From Mycolicibacterium grossiae (GTDB lineage Bacteria; Actinomycetota; Actinomycetes; Mycobacteriales; Mycobacteriaceae): a stretch of 64,000 nt of DNA. Below, piece after piece: positions 26,739-37,025 of the stretch. Location: assembly GCF_008329645.1 (NCBI RefSeq), contig NZ_CP043474.1:2790001-2854000 (forward strand). The letters are read 5' to 3'. A model generated the notes under the pieces. That model made no database searches, was not told where the DNA came from, and saw only the letters and a list, made by a program, of their open reading frames with translations. The position numbers were made by a program, and so were the translations under genes. Position 1 is the first letter of the stretch, and every line of letters begins with the position of its first letter.

Positions 26739-27533
26739 GTGACGCGGGTACTTGCGGTCGCCAATCAAAAGGGCGGCGTGGCCAAGACGACGACGGTGGC
26801 GTCGCTGGGCGCGGCCATGGCGGAGAAGGGGCAGCGGGTGCTGCTCGTCGACCTCGACCCGCAGGGATCGCTCACGTTCTCCCTCGGCCAGGACCCGGAC
26901 AAGCTCGCGGTGTCCGTGCACGAGGTGCTGCTCGGCGAGGTCGAACCGAGCGCGGCGCTGGTCACCACGCCGGAGGGCATGACGCTGCTGCCCGCTAACA
27001 TCGACCTGGCCGGCGCCGAGGCGATGCTGCTCATGCGGGCCGGACGCGAGTACGCGCTCAAGCGGGCGCTGGCGAAGATCGCCTCGGACTTCGACGTCGT
27101 GGTGATCGACTGCCCGCCGTCGCTGGGCGTCCTGACCCTCAACGGCCTGACCGCCGCCGCCGAGGTCATCGTGCCCCTGCAGTGCGAGACGCTCGCGCAC
27201 CGCGGCGTCGGGCAGTTCCTGCGGACCGTGAACGACGTGCAGCAGATCACCAACGCCGACCTGGTGCTGCTCGGGGCGTTGCCGACGCTCTACGACTCGC
27301 GGACCACGCACAGCCGGGACGTCATCTTCGACGTCGCCGACCGCTACGAGCTGCCCGTGCTCGCACCGCCCATCCCGCGTACCGTGCGTTTCGCCGAGGC
27401 CAGCGCGTCGGGATCGTCGGTGCTCAGCGGACGAAAGAACAAGGGCGCCCTGGCCTACCGGGAACTCGCCGAGGCGCTGCTCAAGCACTGGAAGTCCGGC
27501 AAGGACCTGCCGACCTTCACTCCGGAGATCTAG
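26739..27533 (+). CDS. ParA/Soj-family ATPase
   Basis: A 264-residue Walker-type ATPase. The deviant Walker A is KGGVAKTT (about residues 11-18), Walker A' DLDPQGSLTF, and Walker B VVVIDCPPSLGVLTLNGL. It is not the chromosome-partitioning ParA next to the origin; it is the Rv3213c-type paralogue, which has no ParB beside it. It may position another cargo. GTG 26739 begins MTRVLAVANQKGG. Divergent from gpm2 with 54 bases between starts, and convergent with the Rv3212-like gene. Confidence 0.92.
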   Translation: MTRVLAVANQKGGVAKTTTVASLGAAMAEKGQRVLLVDLDPQGSLTFSLGQDPDKLAVSVHEVLLGEVEPSAALVTTPEGMTLLPANIDLAGAEAMLLMRAGREYALKRALAKIASDFDVVVIDCPPSLGVLTLNGLTAAAEVIVPLQCETLAHRGVGQFLRTVNDVQQITNADLVLLGALPTLYDSRTTHSRDVIFDVADRYELPVLAPPIPRTVRFAEASASGSSVLSGRKNKGALAYRELAEALLKHWKSGKDLPTFTPEI

Positions 27534-27559
27534 CTCAGCCGCTCCTGCCTATGGGCGGC

Positions 27560-28774
27560 TCAGCCGCCGAGCGCCACCAGGGCGTCGCCCCGCTGCTCCA
27601 GCACGACCGACCCCGCCACGGCGGGGACCACCGGGTCCGGCCCCGCCTGCCGCGTCAGCGCGATGTGCCGCTCCCCGGCGCCGGTCTTCGGGTCGAATAC
27701 GTCGTATCCCTCGGTGACCGGCACCAGCAGGCGGCCGGCCATTTCGACGCCGGGGCCGACGGGTGCCTGCCCGTTGACGGGATTGACGGTGAAGCGGTAG
27801 CGCAGTCCGTCGACGGCGAACACCAGCAGGGAGTCGCCCGTCCACCAGGTGACGAGGTCGCCGGCGCGCGTCACCGCGGCCTCCTCCGACGCCGGTGCGG
27901 GCAGCAGGGTGCTGGCGACGGTGGCCCCGGTGTCGTCGATGACGTTGACCGTGGGTTTCGGCGACGGCAGGTAGACGGCGGTCATCGTGTCGGACACCGC
28001 GATCACCCGGGCGTCGGAATCGGCGGGCACGCCGGGCAGCTCGACGAACTTCGTCTCCGGTTGATCCTCCTCGTCGGCGGGCTTCAGCAGCGTCAGCCGC
28101 AGGTCGCGCGCCCCCGGGCAGGCCTCGAGCACCGCGACCAGCGCCGTGCTCGACGCAGCCGAGGTGAAGCGGCACAGCGGCTTCGCCGGCACGTCGGGCT
28201 TGATCGGCGCATCCAGAGCGCCGTAGCTGATCATGCGCACCATGTCCGAGCGCCACAGCTCCAGCCGGTTCTCGCCGGCCGAGAGCACGGAGGTGCCGTC
28301 CGAGGAGAGGGTGACGCGGTCGTCGGCGTACGCGGTGCGCGTGGCGTCGCGGCGCCCGGTCTTGCCGTCGACGGTCGTGACCTGACCGCAACCCCGCGCG
28401 TCCGGGTACACCGCGACGGCGTCGGAGTACACCGACGTGACGCCGCACAGGTCCACGTCGCGGGCGTAGCTCCACAGCACGTTCCCGGTGGCGGGATCGC
28501 GTCCCTCCATCCGGTCACCCGCGCCGGTGACGACGCTGCCGCCGGCCAGCACCGGCCGGGAGGTGGCCGGGCTGGCCGCCGTCCACAGCTGGCGCAGGCC
28601 GTCGGGTACGGCGCGGGCATCCTTCACGGACGGCACGGGTGCCGCGGCGGGACGGCTGTCGGTGGCGCGCGCATCACTGGTCCACCAGATGCTCCCGGCG
28701 GCGATCGCGACGATCACCACGAGGGCCAGCGCCACCAGGACGTCGCCCCTGGTGCGGCGTTCGGGTCGAACCAC
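27560..28774 (-). CDS. membrane-anchored beta-propeller-like protein (Rv3212 type)
   Basis: A 404-residue protein with a short basic cytosolic N-terminus, one transmembrane helix (VLVALALVVIVAIAAGSIWW) and a large extracytoplasmic domain. The domain shows repeated short strands with patterns like GRDPATGNVLW, TVDGKTGRRD and YDVFDPKTGAGER, which recall PQQ-type propeller blades. No catalytic residue is identifiable. GTG 28774 is the first standard start in frame; the frame runs on into rhlE, and a CTG overlapping the rhlE stop cannot be excluded. It lies 17 bases after rhlE and is probably cotranscribed with it. Confidence 0.78.
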   Translation of the reverse strand: MVRPERRTRGDVLVALALVVIVAIAAGSIWWTSDARATDSRPAAAPVPSVKDARAVPDGLRQLWTAASPATSRPVLAGGSVVTGAGDRMEGRDPATGNVLWSYARDVDLCGVTSVYSDAVAVYPDARGCGQVTTVDGKTGRRDATRTAYADDRVTLSSDGTSVLSAGENRLELWRSDMVRMISYGALDAPIKPDVPAKPLCRFTSAASSTALVAVLEACPGARDLRLTLLKPADEEDQPETKFVELPGVPADSDARVIAVSDTMTAVYLPSPKPTVNVIDDTGATVASTLLPAPASEEAAVTRAGDLVTWWTGDSLLVFAVDGLRYRFTVNPVNGQAPVGPGVEMAGRLLVPVTEGYDVFDPKTGAGERHIALTRQAGPDPVVPAVAGSVVLEQRGDALVALGG

Positions 28775-28791
28775 GAGGTCGGCGGCGGGTG

Positions 28792-30369
28792 TCAGCCGGA
28801 CGTCGGAGCGGCCGCGTTGCTGCGGCGACGACGGCGGCGCCGACCGCTCGACCGGCTGCCGGAACCGGCCTCGCCGGACTCGGCGGCGGGTGCGTCGGTC
28901 GGCGCGTCGGCCTGGTCGACGTGCCCGCTGGCGGCCTGGCCGCCGCGGGTCCGCCTGCGGTTGCGGTTGCGCGCCGGACGCTCGCTGCGCTCGCGCGGCT
29001 CCCGGGCCTCCCGGGTCGCCGAGGCCGCGCTGCGGGTGGCGGCACCCACCTTGCCGGTGACGTCGGTGGGGATGTTCAGGTCGCTGTAGAGGTGCGGCGA
29101 GCTGGAGTACGTCTCGGCCGGGTCGGGCGTGTCGAGCCCCAGCGCCTTGTCGATCATCGACCAGCGGCTCAGCTCGTCCCAGTCGACCAGGGTGACGGCG
29201 ATGCCGGTCTTGCCGGCGCGGCCGGTGCGGCCGATGCGGTGCACGTAGGACTGCTCGTCCTCGGGGATCTGGTAGTTGATGACGTGCGTGATGTCGTCGA
29301 TGTCGATGCCACGTGCGGCCACGTCGGTCGCGACCAGCACGTCGACCTCGCCGGTGCGGAACTGCTTGAGAGCCTTCTCCCGGGCGCCCTGGCCGAGGTC
29401 GCCGTGCACGGCGCCGACCTTGAAGCCGCGCTCGGCGAGTTCGTCGGCCACCTTCTGGGCGGTGCGCTTGGTACGGGTGAAGATCATGGTGGCGCCGCGG
29501 CCCTCGGCCTGCAGGATCCGGCTGACGGTCTCCACCTTGTCCAACGCGTGCGCGCGGTAGATGTACTGGGTCGTGGTGTCGTGGGTCTGCGAGGACTGCG
29601 CCGACTCGGCCCGGATGTGGGTGGGCTGGGTCATGAAGGTGCGGGCCAGCGTGATGATCGGATCCGGCATGGTGGCCGAGAACAGCATCGCCTGCCGCTC
29701 GTCGGGGATCTGCCGCAGGATGCGCTCGATGTCGGGCAGGAAGCCCAGGTCGAGCATCTCGTCGGCCTCGTCGAGCACCAGCATGCTCAGCCCGCCCAGC
29801 TGCAGGTGCCCCTGCTGGGCGAGGTCGAGTAGACGTCCGGGCGTGCCGATCACGACGTCGACGCCCTTCTGCAGCGCCTCGATCTGCGCCTCGTAGGGGC
29901 GGCCGCCGTAGATGGAGTTGACGGCGAGCTTGCGCGGTGCCGCGCCCTCGACGTCGACGGTCAGGTACTTCGCGGCGCGGGCGATGTCCTCGTAGACCTG
30001 CAGGCACAGTTCGCGGGTCGGCACGACGACGAGCGCGCGGGGGATGCCGGTGAGGGCCCGCGTGGCGTCGGTCGTGATGCGCTGCAGCAGCGGCACGCCG
30101 AAGGCCAGCGTCTTGCCCATGCCGGTGCGCGCCTGGCCGATGAGGTCGTCACCGGCCAGCGCCATCGGCATGGTCAGTTCCTGGATGGCGAACGGGTGTT
30201 CCTTGCCGTCCTCGGCGAGTGCGCGCACGATCTCGTCGCGGACGCCGAGATCGGCGAAGGAGATCTTGGCGGGTTCTGCCGCGACGACCTCGGTGATCTC
30301 GGTGATCTCGGTGATCTCGGTGTCGTGGGCGGCGGTGGTGTCAGTGGATTCGGTGGTGGATTCGGTCAT
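28792..30369 (-). CDS. rhlE: DEAD-box ATP-dependent RNA helicase RhlE
   Basis: A 525-residue DEAD-box helicase. Motifs in order: Q motif region FAIQELTMP, Walker A ARTGMGKT, PTRELCLQV, TPGRLLDLA, DEAD in VLDEADEMLDLGF, SATMP, then domain 2 with GDLGQGAREKAL and HRIGRTGRAG. The C-terminal 100 residues are Arg/Gly/Ser-rich and disordered, ending in RRRRRRRSNAAAPTSG, typical of RNA-binding tails. The N-terminus repeats EIT three times. RhlE works in RNA turnover and cold adaptation. A 236-base upstream region, shared with the ferritin-like gene on the other strand, allows a long leader. Confidence 0.95.
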   Translation of the reverse strand: MTESTTESTDTTAAHDTEITEITEITEVVAAEPAKISFADLGVRDEIVRALAEDGKEHPFAIQELTMPMALAGDDLIGQARTGMGKTLAFGVPLLQRITTDATRALTGIPRALVVVPTRELCLQVYEDIARAAKYLTVDVEGAAPRKLAVNSIYGGRPYEAQIEALQKGVDVVIGTPGRLLDLAQQGHLQLGGLSMLVLDEADEMLDLGFLPDIERILRQIPDERQAMLFSATMPDPIITLARTFMTQPTHIRAESAQSSQTHDTTTQYIYRAHALDKVETVSRILQAEGRGATMIFTRTKRTAQKVADELAERGFKVGAVHGDLGQGAREKALKQFRTGEVDVLVATDVAARGIDIDDITHVINYQIPEDEQSYVHRIGRTGRAGKTGIAVTLVDWDELSRWSMIDKALGLDTPDPAETYSSSPHLYSDLNIPTDVTGKVGAATRSAASATREAREPRERSERPARNRNRRRTRGGQAASGHVDQADAPTDAPAAESGEAGSGSRSSGRRRRRRRSNAAAPTSG

Positions 30370-30605
30370 GTGGTGGGGGCGGTGCCTTTCGGGTCGATCC
30401 TCGGTGCCAAACGCGGATGGTCACGCGCGCACGAGTTTCGACGAAAGGAGCACCGGGGCCCTGGCCTCATCGGGAGGCGAGCCGACTGCGTGCACGCACA
30501 TTTCTTCGGACGCCACCCGCCGGAAGCGGGCCACGGCCTCCTCCATCATAGCTGGTCGCCGCCGCGGCCGAGGGCGGCCGCACCCGCGGCGTCTAGAGTC
30601 GACCC

Positions 30606-31310
30606 ATGACTCCGACCCAGCCGGCGGCCACCGGAGAGCAGGCCTCGGCCCCCGTCGACCGTGGTGTCACGGCCGATCACCCCGGCGTTCACGAGCTGTT
30701 CGCGCTCCTGGCGTACGGCGAGGTGGCGGCCTTCTACCGGCTGACCGAGGAGGCGCGCATGGCGCCGAATCTGGCAGGCCGGATCAACATGGCCAGCATG
30801 GCCGCCGCCGAGATGAACCACTACGAGGTGCTGCGCGAGGCGCTCGAGCAGCGTGGCGTCGACGTGGTGCGGGCGATGACGAAATACGCTCCGGCACTGG
30901 AGAACTACCACCGGCTGACGACGCCCAGCACGTGGCTCGAGGCGCTGGTGAAGACCTACATCGGCGATGCGCTGGCCGCCGACTTCTACCTCGAGATCGC
31001 CGACGCGCTGCCCGCCGAGGCGGCCGCGGTGGTGCGGGCGGTGCTCTCGGAGACGGGGCACTCGCAGTTCGTCGTCGCCGAGGTGAAGGCCGCGGTCACC
31101 GCGAGCGAGAAGCAGCGCCACCGCCTGGCGCTGTGGTCGCGCCGCCTGCTGGGTGAGGCCATCACGCAGGCGCAGTTCGTCCTGGCCGACCACGACGAAC
31201 TCGTCGACCTGGTGGTGGCCAGCGGCGAGGGCCTCGAGCAGCTGGCGGGCTTCTTCGACCGCCTGCAGCGCACGCACACCTCGCGGGTCCGCGAACTCGG
31301 CCTCGGCTGA
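30606..31310 (+). CDS. ferritin-like di-iron protein (Rv3210c type)
   Basis: A 234-residue four-helix protein of the ferritin-like/MiaE-like group. Likely iron ligands: Glu in YGEVAAFYRL, ExxH in AAEMNHYEV, Glu in YIGDALAADFYLE and ExxH in SETGHSQF. These fit a carboxylate-bridged di-iron site. The family includes tRNA hydroxylases, but a tRNA substrate here is only a guess. ATG 30606 follows TAGAGT (30594-30599) by exactly six bases, so the mRNA is leaderless. Divergent from rhlE. Confidence 0.88.
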   Translation: MTPTQPAATGEQASAPVDRGVTADHPGVHELFALLAYGEVAAFYRLTEEARMAPNLAGRINMASMAAAEMNHYEVLREALEQRGVDVVRAMTKYAPALENYHRLTTPSTWLEALVKTYIGDALAADFYLEIADALPAEAAAVVRAVLSETGHSQFVVAEVKAAVTASEKQRHRLALWSRRLLGEAITQAQFVLADHDELVDLVVASGEGLEQLAGFFDRLQRTHTSRVRELGLG

Positions 31311-31313
31311 GCC

Positions 31314-32423
31314 CTACCTGGTGCAGGTCGTGATCAGCGAATTGCTGGTCTGGGCGGCGATCGTCGCTCCCGCGGCATCGGTGATCGCGCAGTTCAGCTG
31401 ACCGGTGACGCTCGTCGCGGTCACCGAGGTCAGGGTCACGCCGGGGTCCAGCACGATGGTCTTGTGCCACGGCAACGCCACGTTGACGTCGGTCTGCAGG
31501 GCGCCCTGGGCGTCGGTGTAGATGACGGTGACCAGGTCGAGCAGCGAGCGCGTGCCCGTGACCGCGTAGGTGATGGTTCCCGGGGCGGCCGCGGGGTCCG
31601 GTGCCGGGGCCGGAGCGGGTGCGGCCGGCGGCGCGGCGGTCGCGCTGGGCGTCGGCGACACCGTGGTGACGGTCTCGGCGGGCAGTGACGCCACGGGCGG
31701 CGGCGGCGCGGTCGGGCGTGCGGAGGTGAACGCGGGCTCGCTCGGTGTGGTGGCGGGCGCGCCGCTGGTGGTCGGCGCGGCGACGGTCGCCGACACCGAG
31801 CCGCTGTCCCCGCCGCCCAGGATGACGACGGTGCAGATCACCGCGACGAGCAGGATGGCGCCGGCGACACCGGCCACCCACACCCAGCGCCGGTCGAGCG
31901 GCTCGTAGTACTTGTAGACGTCGTCGGGGTAGTTCTCGGCGTCGGCGTCGGCGTCGGCGCCGTCGTAGGCGTCGTAGGCGTCGTCTCGGGGGTGACCGCC
32001 GTTCTCGTCCCGATGGGTTCGACGGTCGTCGTCGAGGACCTGGGTGCGGTGCGCGTAGCGACCGGATCCGCCGCCGTCGGTGCGCGACTCGGTCAGGTAG
32101 GACGGCGTGTACTCCGGCGGATACGGAGCGGAGGTCGAGGCGGAGGAGCGTGTGTACCGGCGGGCGCGGGGGGTGCCGTGGTCGTAGCCGTACGTGCTGC
32201 CGAAGCTGCGGGCGCCACCGTCGCCGTAGGCGGTGTCGCTGCCGTAGGGCGTGTCGTCGCCGTCGGCGGAAGCGTAGGCGCGGTCACTGCCGTAGGCCGA
32301 AGCGCCGCCGTGGGTCGCGCCGTACCGGCCGTCGTCGTCGTAGGCACCGCGGCTCCGGTCTGGGCGCCACGACTCCGCGCGCGATCCCGATCGGGGCGAA
32401 TACGGTGGAAAATCCCTGCTCAT
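31314..32423 (-). CDS. MmpS-like membrane protein with long disordered N-terminus
   Basis: A 369-residue protein. About 170 N-terminal residues are rich in Tyr, Ser, Asp, Gly and Arg and appear disordered. One transmembrane helix (WVWVAGVAGAILLVAVICTV) follows, then a Pro/Ala/Thr linker, and a C-terminal domain with TYAVTGTRSLLDLVTVIYTD and NVALPWHKTIVL, the signature of the MmpS periplasmic fold. MmpS proteins assist MmpL transporters, but no mmpL lies here, as with the MmpS3 type. ATG 32423 follows GGGAAG; GTG 32426 adds one residue. Position matches Rv3209. Confidence 0.85.
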   Translation of the reverse strand: MSRDFPPYSPRSGSRAESWRPDRSRGAYDDDGRYGATHGGASAYGSDRAYASADGDDTPYGSDTAYGDGGARSFGSTYGYDHGTPRARRYTRSSASTSAPYPPEYTPSYLTESRTDGGGSGRYAHRTQVLDDDRRTHRDENGGHPRDDAYDAYDGADADADAENYPDDVYKYYEPLDRRWVWVAGVAGAILLVAVICTVVILGGGDSGSVSATVAAPTTSGAPATTPSEPAFTSARPTAPPPPVASLPAETVTTVSPTPSATAAPPAAPAPAPAPDPAAAPGTITYAVTGTRSLLDLVTVIYTDAQGALQTDVNVALPWHKTIVLDPGVTLTSVTATSVTGQLNCAITDAAGATIAAQTSNSLITTCTR

Positions 32424-32650
32424 CACGCTTCCCGTGGTCGTCGATCACTGCCAGTCCTGATGCTAACGAGGCGGAAGTGACGGGTGAGGCGGACGCGCGG
32501 CCGGGTGAGGTCACGGTCGGGACTCGGGTTGGACAAGGCGGCGGTGACCTCGCCCGGCGGGGACGGTGTTCGCGCACCGCCGAACCGCCGGAGTGCGGTG
32601 TCCACTAGCCTTTCGGGTGAGACAAGCATTCGTCGACGGAAGGTTCAGCG

Positions 32651-33653
<1,003 letters not shown>

Positions 33654-33768
33654 TCATCGCACCGACCTTACTACTCCCGGCGAACGCCCTGGGTGATCTG
33701 CCGTCGGAGGCCAGTTCGAGTGGCGCGCCGTCGCGGACTACGGCGTCGGGCTGTGCCATTCTGGTCCG

Positions 33769-34827
33769 GTGACCCAAGACTCCCGCATGCGCGGAGGACC
33801 GGTGGGTCCGGAACGTCGCGGGGGCGGTCGTGCGCCCGTACTGCGCAACGAGTGGCGCGAGCCGCTGCGCGCACAACGCGATCCGGTGGCAGGCGATCCG
33901 GGACGGCCGCGGTCCAGGCGCGACGAGCACCAGCAGCTGCGCAAGCAGACCTGGCTCGGCAGGTTCGTCTCGACCTACGGTTGGCGCGCCTACGCCATCC
34001 CCGTGCTGGCCGTGCTGACGCTCGTCGTCGTGTACCAGACCCTCACCGCGCCCGCGCCGGCCAGCCAGACCGAGGCCGACGGCCCGGTGCAGGGGCCGCC
34101 CACGATCACCGCGGGCAGCACCGCCATCCTCGGCGCCCCGCCGAAGGGGCTGACGCAGTTCGACGCCAACCTGCCGACCGGCATCCTGCCCGACGGCGGC
34201 CCGTTCACCGAGGCGGGCGCGAAGACCTGGCACGTGGTTCCCGGTGCCACGCCGAAGGTGGGGGAGGGCACCACCAAGACGTTCACCTACAGCGTCGAGG
34301 TCGAGGACGGCGTCGACACGGCGTCGATCGGCGGTGACGAGGCCTTCGCCCGCATGGTCACCGAGACCCTGTCCAACCCGAAGAGCTGGACGCACAATCC
34401 GCAGTTCGCCTTCCAGCGCACCGACGATCCCGCCGTCGTCCCCGACTTCCGCGTCTCGCTGACCTCGCCGATGACGGTCCGGGAGGGCTGCGGCTACGAC
34501 ATCCCGATCGAGACGTCCTGCTTCAACCCCGCCTACCTCACCGACCAGCCGCGGGTGTTCCTCAACGAGGCCCGGTGGGTGCGGGGCGCGGTGCCGTTCC
34601 AGGGCGACGTGGGCTCCTACCGGCAGTACCTCATCAACCACGAGGTCGGCCACGCCATCGGCTACCAGAAGCACGAGCCGTGCGGCGAGAACGGCGCCCT
34701 GGCGCCGATCATGATGCAGCAGACGTTCTCGGTCAGCAACGACGACAACGCCCGCTTCGACCCCGAATCGGTGCAGGCCGACGGGCGCACCTGCCGGTTC
34801 AACCCCTGGCCCTACCCGATCGCCTGA
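33769..34827 (+). CDS. DUF3152 membrane-anchored metalloprotease-like protein
   Basis: A 352-residue protein with a disordered basic N-terminus, one transmembrane helix (AYAIPVLAVLTLVVVY, about residues 74-90) and an extracytoplasmic domain. The domain carries HEVGHAIGYQKH (His291, Glu292, His295, His302) followed by a Met-rich turn APIMMQQ, which together resemble a metzincin zinc site. The third His is one residue later than in the classical HExxHxxGxxH. Four Cys (CGYDIPIETSC, and EPC...TC) may form disulfides, as in exported proteins. GTG 33769 was used. Substrate unknown; Rv3207c position. Confidence 0.85.
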   Translation: MTQDSRMRGGPVGPERRGGGRAPVLRNEWREPLRAQRDPVAGDPGRPRSRRDEHQQLRKQTWLGRFVSTYGWRAYAIPVLAVLTLVVVYQTLTAPAPASQTEADGPVQGPPTITAGSTAILGAPPKGLTQFDANLPTGILPDGGPFTEAGAKTWHVVPGATPKVGEGTTKTFTYSVEVEDGVDTASIGGDEAFARMVTETLSNPKSWTHNPQFAFQRTDDPAVVPDFRVSLTSPMTVREGCGYDIPIETSCFNPAYLTDQPRVFLNEARWVRGAVPFQGDVGSYRQYLINHEVGHAIGYQKHEPCGENGALAPIMMQQTFSVSNDDNARFDPESVQADGRTCRFNPWPYPIA

Positions 34828-34930
34828 TCCGGCCGGGACCCGCCGGGAAGGTCTGAGCGGTGGTTACCGTTGAATGACTGTGCCTGGTGCGGAAGTCACC
34901 GGGGTCCGCCTTCGATCACGAGGAGTTCAC

Positions 34931-36118
34931 GTGCCCGGTGATCCCACGTCCTTGCCGCCGCTGGTCGAGCCCGCGGCGACGCTCACCCGCGAGGAGGTGG
35001 CGCGCTACAGCCGCCACCTGATCATCCCGGATCTCGGTGTCGATGGTCAGAAGCGGCTGAAAAACGCCAAGGTGCTGGTCATCGGCGCCGGCGGTCTGGG
35101 CTCGCCCACGCTGCTCTACCTGGCCGCGGCCGGCGTCGGCACGATCGGCATCGTCGAGTTCGACGTCGTCGACGAGTCCAATCTGCAGCGCCAGATCATC
35201 CACGGCCAGTCCGACATCGGCCGTTCGAAGGCGCAGAGCGCCCGCGAGTCGGTGCTCGAGGTCAATCCGCTGGTGACGGTCAACCTGCACGAGTTCCGGT
35301 TGGAGCCCGACAACGCGGTCGACCTCTTCTCGCAGTACGACCTCATCCTGGACGGCACCGACAACTTCGCTACCCGCTACCTGGTGAACGACGCGGCGGT
35401 GCTGGCGCACAAGCCCTACGTGTGGGGGTCGATCTACCGCTTCGAGGGTCAGGTGTCGGTGTTCTGGGAGGACGCCCCGGACGGGTTGGGCCTGAACTAC
35501 CGGGACCTCTACCCCGAGCCGCCGCCCCCGGGCATGGTGCCGTCGTGCGCGGAGGGCGGGGTGCTCGGCATCCTGTGTGCGTCGATCGCGTCGGTGATGG
35601 GCACCGAGGCGATCAAGCTCATCACCGGCATCGGCGAGCCCCTGCTCGGTCGGCTCATGGTGTACGACGCGCTGGACATGACCTACCGCACCATCAAGAT
35701 CCGCAAGGATCCGGCCACTCCGAAGATCACCGAGTTGATCGACTACGAGGCGTTCTGCGGCGTCGTGAGCGAAGCGGCCGCCGATGCCGCGGCCGGAGCG
35801 ACGGTCACCCCGCGCGAGCTGCGGGAGATGATCGACACCGGCCGCAACGTCGCGCTGATCGACGTCCGCGAGCCCGTCGAGTGGGAGATCAACCACATCG
35901 AGGGCGCCGAGCTGATCCCGAAGTCGACGCTCGAGGCGGGCGACGGTCTCGCGAAGCTGCCGCAGGACCGCGTCGCGGTGCTGTACTGCAAGACCGGCGT
36001 GCGGTCGGCGGAGGCGCTGGCCGCGGTGAAGAAGGCCGGCTTCTCCGATGCGCTGCACCTGCAGGGCGGGATCGTGGCGTGGGCCAAGCAACTCGAACCC
36101 GACATGGTGATGTACTGA
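34931..36118 (+). CDS. moeZ: MoeZ/MoeB1 adenylyltransferase-sulfurtransferase
   Basis: A 395-residue two-domain enzyme. The N-terminal E1-like domain has the ATP loop GAGGLGSPTLLYL, RQIIH and DGTDNFATRYL; it adenylates the C-terminal Gly-Gly of a ubiquitin-like sulfur carrier. The C-terminal rhodanese domain has ALIDVREPVEWEI and the active-site Cys in LYCKTGVRSAE. In mycobacteria it serves both molybdopterin synthesis and thiocarboxylation of CysO for cysteine synthesis. GTG 34931 has AGGAG five bases upstream; the in-frame ATG at 34874 is only three bases after a TACCGT box, so it is probably untranscribed. Confidence 0.94.
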   Translation: MPGDPTSLPPLVEPAATLTREEVARYSRHLIIPDLGVDGQKRLKNAKVLVIGAGGLGSPTLLYLAAAGVGTIGIVEFDVVDESNLQRQIIHGQSDIGRSKAQSARESVLEVNPLVTVNLHEFRLEPDNAVDLFSQYDLILDGTDNFATRYLVNDAAVLAHKPYVWGSIYRFEGQVSVFWEDAPDGLGLNYRDLYPEPPPPGMVPSCAEGGVLGILCASIASVMGTEAIKLITGIGEPLLGRLMVYDALDMTYRTIKIRKDPATPKITELIDYEAFCGVVSEAAADAAAGATVTPRELREMIDTGRNVALIDVREPVEWEINHIEGAELIPKSTLEAGDGLAKLPQDRVAVLYCKTGVRSAEALAAVKKAGFSDALHLQGGIVAWAKQLEPDMVMY

Positions 36119-36155
36119 CGGCTGATCGGCCGGTCAACGGCTTAGGCTGAGCGGC

Positions 36156-37025
36156 GTGACCGTCCCGATGCCCAGCGCCGATGGGCCGCCCGACCACGTG
36201 TTGACGGCGTTCGGGCTGACCGGGTTGGCCCCGGTCGCCCTCGGCAGCGGGTGGGAGGGCGGCTGGCGCTGCGGCGAGGTCGTGCTGTCGATGGTGGCCG
36301 ATCCCGCGCGCGCCGCGTGGTCGGCGAAGGTGCGCGAGACGCTGTTCGTCGACGGCGTGCGGCTGGCCCGTCCCGTGCGCTCCACCGACGGTCGGTACGT
36401 GGTCGCGGGCTGGCGCGCCGACACCTTCGTGGCCGGCAATCCCGAGCCGCGGCACGACGAGGTGGTCTCCGCTGCGGTGCGGCTGCACGAGGCCACCGCC
36501 AAGCTCGAGCGGCCGCGGTTCCTGACCCAACCGCCCGCGGTGCCGTGGACCGAGGTCGACGTCTTCATCGCCGCCGACCGTGCGGCGTGGGAGGACCGGC
36601 CGCTGCACAACCTGCCGCCCGGTGCGCAGTTCGCGCCCGGCTCGGCCGACGGGCAGCGCTCGGTCGACCTGATCAACCAGCTCGCCGCACTGCGCAAGCC
36701 GACGCGCGCGCCGAGCCAACTGGTGCACGGCGACCTCTACGGCACGGTGCTGTTCGCGGGGACGGCGGCGCCGGGCATCACCGACATCACGCCGTACTGG
36801 CGGCCGGCGTCGTGGGCCGCGGGCGTCGTGGTGGTGGACGCCCTGGCGTGGGGTGAGGCCGACGACGGTCTCGTCGAACGCTGGTCGTCGCTCTCGGAAT
36901 GGCCGCAGATGCTGTTGCGCGCGTTGATCTTCCGGCTCGCCGTGCACGCGCTGCACCCCCGCTCCACCGCGGCCGTGTTCCCCGGGTTGGCGCGCACCGC
37001 GGCGCTGGTCCGCCTGGTCCTCTAA
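36156..37025 (+). CDS. TIGR02569-type kinase-fold protein
   Basis: A 289-residue actinobacterial protein (Rv3205c type). It has a degenerate aminoglycoside-phosphotransferase fold: LVHGDLYGTVLFAG resembles the HGD catalytic loop, with ITDITPYWRPASWA in place of the usual DFG-like metal site. Phosphotransfer is possible but unproven. GTG 36156 lies seven bases after TAGGCT (36143-36148), a leaderless signature. The stop codon overlaps the stop of the convergent alkyltransferase-like gene by four bases. Confidence 0.88.
   Translation: MTVPMPSADGPPDHVLTAFGLTGLAPVALGSGWEGGWRCGEVVLSMVADPARAAWSAKVRETLFVDGVRLARPVRSTDGRYVVAGWRADTFVAGNPEPRHDEVVSAAVRLHEATAKLERPRFLTQPPAVPWTEVDVFIAADRAAWEDRPLHNLPPGAQFAPGSADGQRSVDLINQLAALRKPTRAPSQLVHGDLYGTVLFAGTAAPGITDITPYWRPASWAAGVVVVDALAWGEADDGLVERWSSLSEWPQMLLRALIFRLAVHALHPRSTAAVFPGLARTAALVRLVL

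Noticed and set aside
27534-27559. Possible terminator between the ParA-like and Rv3212-like genes
   Set aside because: Only a six-base stem (AGCCGC/GCGGCT) with a large loop is visible; too weak to annotate.
30370-30605. Possible structured RNA or riboswitch in the rhlE leader
   Set aside because: The 236 bases are long enough for a leader, but I could not match any known riboswitch or find a convincing terminator/antiterminator pair.
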